Assembly (NCBI RefSeq): GCF_029542205.1
Contig: NZ_CP113783.1
Location: 3,091,001 to 3,155,000, forward strand
Direction of reading: 5' to 3'
DNA length: 64,000 bases
Source of the DNA: Pseudoxanthomonas sp. SE1
GTDB taxonomy: Bacteria; Pseudomonadota; Gammaproteobacteria; Xanthomonadales; Xanthomonadaceae
The notes beneath the pieces were generated by a model, which had not been told where the DNA came from, did no database searches, and was given only the letters and a program-made list of their open reading frames with translations. A program made the translations under genes and the position numbers. Shown one piece after another: positions 59,135 through 64,000 of the stretch (positions are counted from its first letter, which is position 1; each line of letters begins with the position of its first letter).

Positions 59135-60023
59135 AGGCGTTTTTCTCCGTCTCGCGACACGACTCCAGCGCGCGCAGCAGTGGCGATCGCACGGCGCCCT
59201 CCACCACCCGGGCATGCAGCCCGGAAGGCAAGGTCGCCAGCGCAGCCTCGGCAGAGGCCCGGTCGGCGAACTCCACGAAGCAGCCGCCACCGGAACCCGT
59301 CAAACGTGGCGTGCCGATGTGCGAAAGGGCCTGGAAGACTGCCTCGATGGCAGGCTCCCGGCGACGCACGACCGGCTCGAACGCGTTGCCGAGCAGTGAT
59401 CCCGAAACGAAGTCCGATATTTTCGCGGGTGCAGCATCACGCGTCAAATCCGGTGATGCGAAAAGTGCCGCCGTGGGCACGTGGACACCGGGATCGACCA
59501 GCAGATACCAGGCCGGAGGCAGCACCAGCGGCGTCAGGATTTCGCCCACGCCTTCGGCCCAGGCATTCTCACCACGCACGAAGACGGGCACATCCGCACC
59601 CAGCCGCAGGCCCAGGGACGCCAGCGCCCCCCACCCCAGCCGGCAACCCCACAGATGATCCAGCGCCACGAGCACGGTGGCCGCATCCGAGGAACCCCCG
59701 CCGAAACCGCCTCCGGCAGGAATCCGCTTTTCGATGCCGATATCGACGCCTTGGGCGACATTGGCCTCTTTTCTCAGGAGTTCGGCTGCCCGCACGAGGA
59801 GATCGTCTGCTTCGGCGACACCGGGAACGGACGCGCCGACCCGACACACGCGCTCCTCCGTGCGAAGCCGGACATGGACGGTGTCCCCCCATTCCAGCAA
59901 GCGGAACACGGTCTGCAGCAGGTGGTAACCGTCGGCGCGCCTACCGGTGATCTGCAATGCGAGGTTGAGCTTGGCCGGGGCAGGCCAGGCCGACCAGCCC
60001 TCTTCCCGGGGGAAGGGGCTCAT
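59133..60023 (-). CDS. ispE: 4-diphosphocytidyl-2-C-methyl-D-erythritol kinase
   Basis: 296-residue GHMP kinase of the non-mevalonate isoprenoid pathway. Catalytic-region PAKLNLAL (K18), GHMP ATP loop [14 protein letters not shown] at 102-115, and C-terminal [14 protein letters not shown] 60021-60023 overlaps the lolB stop (ATGA). The stop TAG (59135-59133) overlaps the 5' end of tRNA-Gln by two bases, so tRNA processing must cut within the stop codon region. Confidence 0.96.
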   Translation of the reverse strand: MSPFPREEGWSAWPAPAKLNLALQITGRRADGYHLLQTVFRLLEWGDTVHVRLRTEERVCRVGASVPGVAEADDLLVRAAELLRKEANVAQGVDIGIEKRIPAGGGFGGGSSDAATVLVALDHLWGCRLGWGALASLGLRLGADVPVFVRGENAWAEGVGEILTPLVLPPAWYLLVDPGVHVPTAALFASPDLTRDAAPAKISDFVSGSLLGNAFEPVVRRREPAIEAVFQALSHIGTPRLTGSGGGCFVEFADRASAEAALATLPSGLHARVVEGAVRSPLLRALESCRETEKNA

Positions 60024-60670
60024 GGCGGCGTCAGGTGCCACTGGTCGACAGCGACTTTCACCGTGGCATCCTGCCGGCGCGCCTCCATGCGCCGCGGCAT
60101 GGCGGGCTGCGCACCCTCGGCCGGGAGCCAGTCCAGGTAATCGACCCGCCACCCGTGCTGCATCAGGGTCCTCGGCCTGCCGTCGGCACCGTATTCCATG
60201 CCTTCCGCCGGCGCCGCGGGATCCGCGACGCCCCGGGCCCAGTGGACCATCGAGGCGACCGGAATGTCCCAGCCCGTAGCGGCACGCAACAGGTCGCCCG
60301 CCTCCGCACCGTCGCGCGGCCCGCCCTCCAACCCTTCCAGCCGAGCAGCGCCGGTGCGCAGGTCCCCGCTGAGGCGCCAGCTCTGGCGGGTGACCGGGGC
60401 GCTCAGCGCGACCAGATAGCTCGACCCGGTCTGCTGCCAGTCGATGCGGCCACTGCCCCCCTTTCCGTTCGCATTGACCGCCACGCGCCCAGCGAACGAC
60501 CAGTCGGATTGCGAGGCCAGCCATGCCGTGCGCGTGGCCTGGGCGGCCTGCGCCGCCGCCAGCGCCGCGGGATCGCGCAGGACAGGCGAGTCCACCGTGG
60601 TACCGCGCGTGGCGCAGCCCGCCATCGACAGGGCCGCGAGCCCCGCCAGCAGGAATCCTGAAACCTTCAT
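60020..60670 (-). CDS. lolB: Outer-membrane lipoprotein receptor LolB
   Basis: 216 residues; accepts lipoproteins from LolA and inserts them in the outer membrane. Lipobox SMAGC with C19; residues 20-48 form an Ala-rich linker, then [22 protein letters not shown] and SWRLSGDL typical of LolB. ATGA overlaps at both ends (with the TPR gene and ispE) point to translational coupling. Confidence 0.93.
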   Translation of the reverse strand: MKVSGFLLAGLAALSMAGCATRGTTVDSPVLRDPAALAAAQAAQATRTAWLASQSDWSFAGRVAVNANGKGGSGRIDWQQTGSSYLVALSAPVTRQSWRLSGDLRTGAARLEGLEGGPRDGAEAGDLLRAATGWDIPVASMVHWARGVADPAAPAEGMEYGADGRPRTLMQHGWRVDYLDWLPAEGAQPAMPRRMEARRQDATVKVAVDQWHLTPP

Positions 60671-62361
60671 GCGCCTGTCTTCTCCAGCGCCCGCAGCAGC
60701 GAGCGGTTATCGGGGTCGAGCTTGCGGGCTTCTTCGAAATAACGGCGCGCCTCGTCCTTCTGCCCCATCACCCACAGCACTTCCGCCACATGGGCGGCGA
60801 TCTCGGGGTCCTTCTGCAGCGTGAACGCACGACGCAATTCCACCAGCGCCTCCGCATTGCGCCCCAGCCGGTAAAGCACCCAGCCATAACTGTCGATGAT
60901 GGCCGCATCTTCCGGCGCGGCGGTGCGCGCCCGATCGATCAGTTCCAGCGCCTCCTGATAGCGCGTGGTGCGGTCGGCCAAGGTGTAGCCCAGCGCATTG
61001 AGCGCGGCCACGTTGTCCGGCTCGATCACCAGGATGCGCCGGAAGTCGGCCTCGGCATGGTCGATGCGATCTCGCCGCTCCCAGGCCAGTCCGCGCGAAT
61101 ACAACAGCGCGAGGTCATCGGGGTACGCCGCCAGCCCGCGGGCGAAGACCTCCATCTGGCCTTCGTCCTGCTTGTCTTTCTGCTGCAGCTCGGCCTCCAT
61201 CAGATACGCGTCGCGGCGGGTGCCGTCTTCGACGCTGGCATCGCCCTGCAACTTGCGGGCCTCCGCGAAGGCTTCGTCCTTCCGCTCCAGTTCGAACAGG
61301 GTGTTGATCGCGCGCAGACGCGCTTCCGCCCGCTGTTCGCCGGCGGGCACGCTCCGGTACCACGCCAGCGCCTCATCCTGACGCTTCAGGAACTCCGCCA
61401 TCTGCCCCAGCAGCAACCGGCGATCCGGGCTGTACTGGGTCGGTTGCCCCGCACCCGAAGCCGCCTGCTTGAGCTCCTCATACAGCTCGCCCAGAGACGC
61501 CGTATCGTCCGCCTTGGCCAGCAACTGCGCCCGCAGACCATAGGTCAGCGTGTCCTGCGGCCCTTGGCCCAGCGCGCGCGAGGCCGCCGCCGGATCGCCC
61601 AACCTGTCGTACTCCTCGGCCAGCTTGAGTCGCAGCGCTGCGTCGCCCGCGGCCTTGGGAAGCAGACCGTCCAGCACTGCCCGGGCCTCCTGCTTACGAT
61701 CCGCCTGCAACAGTTGGCTGGCCTGCAGCAGGGCGACCAGCGGCTCCCCTGAGAAGCGCTTGACCACATCGCCGACCATCCGTTCGGCCAGCGCGGGCTC
61801 GTCCATCTGCTGGGCCAGGCCGGTAAATGCCAGCCAGGCCTGCAGCTTGTCGGGCATGGCGCCATCGTCGAGCAGGTCGCGCAGCAGCCGCGCCGGCAGC
61901 TCAGGGTCCTTCCCGCCACTTGCCAACGCCGTCAGCGCGTAACGCCAACCCAGTTCGTCGGGATCCTTCATCAGCCCGGCCAACTCGCGCAGCGCAGCCC
62001 GCCTCTGCCCCTTGCGCAGTGCCAGCGTGGCCTCCGCACCGCGCAGCGCAAGGGTGCGGGGCGAACGCTCACGCCACAGCTTGATCGCTTCGCCGGCACG
62101 GGCATCGTCCTTGGCCAGCAGCGCAATGCGGGTGGCGCGTTCGGCCAGCCCGGCGTCATCGTCCTGCTCCCGCGCCGCGTCCAGGTACCAGCGCGCGGCA
62201 TCCGGCAACTGGCCCGCCTGCAGGGCGAACTCGCCCGCCATCACCGTGGTCAGCGCGTCGTCCTGCCGCTGGCCGGGCGAGGCCGACGATGCGGCCAGCG
62301 CCGACGGCATGGCGGCCGCCATCGCCAGCGCGGCAAACAAGGTGCGAATCATTTCGGGCAT
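60667..62361 (-). CDS. Exported tetratricopeptide-repeat protein
   Basis: About 564 residues with a signal sequence ([20 protein letters not shown], cleavage after ALA) and TPR-like helical repeats throughout, clearest at the C-terminus ([57 protein letters not shown]). Probably a periplasmic scaffold; function unknown. The first of three nearby starts is GTG 62370, then ATG 62361 and 62352; none has a good ribosome site, and 62361 is a compromise. It overlaps lolB as ATGA and opens the lolB-ychF run, divergent from hemA. TPR proteins are often found here in relatives. Confidence 0.82.
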   Translation of the reverse strand: MPEMIRTLFAALAMAAAMPSALAASSASPGQRQDDALTTVMAGEFALQAGQLPDAARWYLDAAREQDDDAGLAERATRIALLAKDDARAGEAIKLWRERSPRTLALRGAEATLALRKGQRRAALRELAGLMKDPDELGWRYALTALASGGKDPELPARLLRDLLDDGAMPDKLQAWLAFTGLAQQMDEPALAERMVGDVVKRFSGEPLVALLQASQLLQADRKQEARAVLDGLLPKAAGDAALRLKLAEEYDRLGDPAAASRALGQGPQDTLTYGLRAQLLAKADDTASLGELYEELKQAASGAGQPTQYSPDRRLLLGQMAEFLKRQDEALAWYRSVPAGEQRAEARLRAINTLFELERKDEAFAEARKLQGDASVEDGTRRDAYLMEAELQQKDKQDEGQMEVFARGLAAYPDDLALLYSRGLAWERRDRIDHAEADFRRILVIEPDNVAALNALGYTLADRTTRYQEALELIDRARTAAPEDAAIIDSYGWVLYRLGRNAEALVELRRAFTLQKDPEIAAHVAEVLWVMGQKDEARRYFEEARKLDPDNRSLLRALEKTGA

Positions 62362-62378
62362 GAACGTCACGTCGGCCG

Positions 62379-62384
62379 TAAAAT
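62379..62384 (+). promoter_or_regulatory. Candidate -10 box of the hemA promoter
   Basis: TAAAAT, five of six bases to consensus, 46 bp before the hemA ATG in the 68-bp divergent gap. The -35 position reads GGGCAT, a poor match, so confidence is limited. Confidence 0.4.
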
Positions 62385-62429
62385 GGCGGCCCTGATATGA
62401 GCCAGCAGCTTACTGCAAGCGCCTGAACG

Positions 62430-63716
62430 ATGACGTTGTGGGTCCTCGGATTGAACCACCAGACCGCGCCGGTCGACCTGCGCGAACGGGTGGCGTTCGA
62501 CGCCGGCACGGTGCCGCATGCGTTGTCGTCGCTGCGGGCGCTGCCCGATGTGGTCGAAGCCGCCTTGCTGTCCACCTGCAACCGCACCGAGCTGTATGCG
62601 GTGGCGGAAGACGGCGACGTGTTGGCGAGCTGGCTGGCCACGCATGCCGAGGGCCTTGAAGGTTACCTCTACCGTCACCGGGATGCGGATGCCGTCCGCC
62701 ACCTGTTCCGGGTCGCGACGGGCTTGGATTCGATGGTGCTGGGCGAGCCGCAGATCCTCGGCCAGGTGAAGGATGCCTGGGCCACGGCGCGTGAACACGG
62801 CGCGCTGGGCAACCGCCTGGACCGCCTGTTCCAGCAGACCTTCGCCGTCGCCAAGCGCGCACGCACCGACACCCGCGTGGGGGCCAATCCGGTATCCGTC
62901 GCCTCGACGGCAGTGCGCCTGGCACAGAACTCCTTCGCCCGCCTCAGCGACTCCACCGTGCTGCTGGTCGGCGCCGGTGAAACCATCGAGCTGGCCGCCA
63001 AGCACCTCAGCGAAGGTCGCGTGCGCCGCCTGCTGGTCGCCAACCGCACGCTCGCGCACGCACAGGAACTGGCCACCCGCCACGGCGGCTACGCCCTGCC
63101 GCTGGCCGAACTGGAGCGCCACCTGGCCGAAGCCGACGTGGTGTTCTCCGCTACCGCTGCGCGCGAACCCGTCGTACTGCAGGCGCAGGTCGCCGCCGCA
63201 CTGGCCAAGCGCAAGCACAAGCCGATGCTGCTGTTCGACCTGGCCGTCCCGCGCGACATCGAGGCATCCGTGGCCGAGTTGCGCGATGCCTACCTCTACA
63301 CGGTCGATGACCTGGAGCGCGCGGTCGAAGACAACCGCCGCAGCCGGCGGGAAGCCGCCGACGCCGCCGAGGCCATCATCGACGTGCAGGTCGGCCGCTT
63401 CATGGAAAGCCTGCTGGCCGGATCCCGCCAGGAACCGCTCAAGCGCCTGCGCGCGCTGGGCGAGTCCACGCGCGAGGACGTACTGGCGAAGGCGCGGCAA
63501 CAACTCGCCAACGGCCGCGAACCGGAGCAGGTACTGGAGTTCCTCGCCCACACGCTGACCAACCGCCTGCTGCACCCGCCCACCGCTGCATTGCGCGAGG
63601 CCGCCGTGAGTGGCGACGCCGAACTGGCGCGCGCCGCCGATCGTCTGTTCCCCGCGCAACCGCCCTACTCCCACCTGAAGAAAGACAAAGACGATGACGC
63701 CGACGCTGCGCCGTAA
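62430..63716 (+). CDS. hemA: Glutamyl-tRNA reductase
   Basis: 428-residue first enzyme of C5 haem synthesis, reducing Glu-tRNA to glutamate-1-semialdehyde. [14 protein letters not shown] near the N-terminus, catalytic C50 in [26 protein letters not shown]-site [14 protein letters not shown] and a C-terminal dimerisation helix. A Lys/Asp-rich tail ([12 protein letters not shown]) overlaps prfA by 23 bp, the usual hemA-prfA arrangement. Divergent from the TPR gene. Confidence 0.97.
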   Translation: MTLWVLGLNHQTAPVDLRERVAFDAGTVPHALSSLRALPDVVEAALLSTCNRTELYAVAEDGDVLASWLATHAEGLEGYLYRHRDADAVRHLFRVATGLDSMVLGEPQILGQVKDAWATAREHGALGNRLDRLFQQTFAVAKRARTDTRVGANPVSVASTAVRLAQNSFARLSDSTVLLVGAGETIELAAKHLSEGRVRRLLVANRTLAHAQELATRHGGYALPLAELERHLAEADVVFSATAAREPVVLQAQVAAALAKRKHKPMLLFDLAVPRDIEASVAELRDAYLYTVDDLERAVEDNRRSRREAADAAEAIIDVQVGRFMESLLAGSRQEPLKRLRALGESTREDVLAKARQQLANGREPEQVLEFLAHTLTNRLLHPPTAALREAAVSGDAELARAADRLFPAQPPYSHLKKDKDDDADAAP

Positions 63717-64000
63717 GCTCGAAGCGCTGGCCGAACGCCGGGAAGAACTCGAACGCCTGCTCGCCGATCCGGGCGTGATCGGCGACAGCGACCGTTTCCG
63801 GAATCTCTCGCGTGAGTTTTCCCAGTTGGAGCCCGTTGCCACCGCGATGGCGGAAGAAAAGCGTGCGCAGGCCGACCTGGCCGCCGCGCAGGCGATGCGT
63901 GGCGACCCCGAGCTGGCCGAACTGGCCGACGAAGAGATCGCCGCCGCACAGCAGCGCCTGGCGCAGTTGGACGACGAGCTGATGCTGCTGCTGCTGCCCA
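63694..64000 (+). CDS. prfA: Peptide chain release factor 1, 5' part only
   Basis: First 102 codons of RF1: [20 protein letters not shown] then [20 protein letters not shown], a helical N-terminal domain typical of PrfA; the GGQ and PxT motifs lie beyond the window. ATG 63694 is inside the hemA end, giving a 23-bp overlap and probable translational coupling. Placement after hemA supports prfA over prfB. Confidence 0.92.
   Translation, partial: MTPTLRRKLEALAERREELERLLADPGVIGDSDRFRNLSREFSQLEPVATAMAEEKRAQADLAAAQAMRGDPELAELADEEIAAAQQRLAQLDDELMLLLLP

Overview
This window looks like a stretch of core chromosome from a high-GC gammaproteobacterium of the Xanthomonadaceae (Lysobacteraceae), possibly Pseudoxanthomonas or a close relative. 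The case rests on the gene order (tRNA-Tyr/Gly/Thr-tuf, tRNA-Trp-secE-nusG-rplKAJL-rpoBC-rpsLG-fusA-tuf-S10-spc-alpha), the sequences of the ribosomal proteins, the hemA/lolB/ispE/prs/rplY/pth/ychF neighbourhood and the methylcitrate-cycle genes. The genus is an inference. No phage, insertion sequence, CRISPR array or plasmid gene was seen.

Positions 1-7.95 kb hold a propionate-degradation cluster: prpC (cut by the window edge) and prpB on the minus strand, a divergent gene fusing a MerR-type DNA-binding head to a citrate synthase body (a plausible local regulator), a secreted M14 carboxypeptidase, prpE, and a membrane protein of unknown function. Positions 8-21.7 kb hold housekeeping genes: mdh, a class I aminotransferase, a lipoprotein, ppiB, typA/bipA, a DUF2127 membrane protein, an amidase lipoprotein, a large CHASE/PAS/GGDEF/EAL protein, class II DAHP synthase and dsbB.

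Positions 21.8-55.4 kb are the translation and transcription block, all on the minus strand and so read from high to low coordinates. A tRNA-Tyr/Gly/Thr-tufB unit leads into tRNA-Trp-secE-nusG. The L11/L10/rpoBC operon follows, then str (rpsL-rpsG-fusA-tufA) and S10-spc-alpha (rpsJ through rplQ). Most genes are 0-30 bp apart. Five internal gaps of about 150-240 bp, plus the secY-rpsM gap, each carry a strong hairpin. The str and S10 promoters share the same -35/-10 boxes and a similar early hairpin followed by a T-run. The two tuf genes encode identical proteins, and all eight nucleotide differences lie in their last ~270 bp.

Positions 55.5-62.4 kb (minus strand) are TPR protein-lolB-ispE-tRNA-Gln-prs-rplY-pth-ychF, with ATGA overlaps at the upstream end and an ispE stop codon that shares two bases with the tRNA gene. 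Divergent from it, hemA and the start of prfA run off the right edge.

I did not find a clearly novel multi-gene system. The points most worth following up are the HTH-citrate synthase fusion and its TTGATC-rich intergenic region, the DxD membrane protein at 7 kb, the hairpin-bearing spacers and shared leaders of the ribosomal operons, and the ispE/tRNA-Gln overlap. All similarity statements come from reading the translations; no database search was possible.
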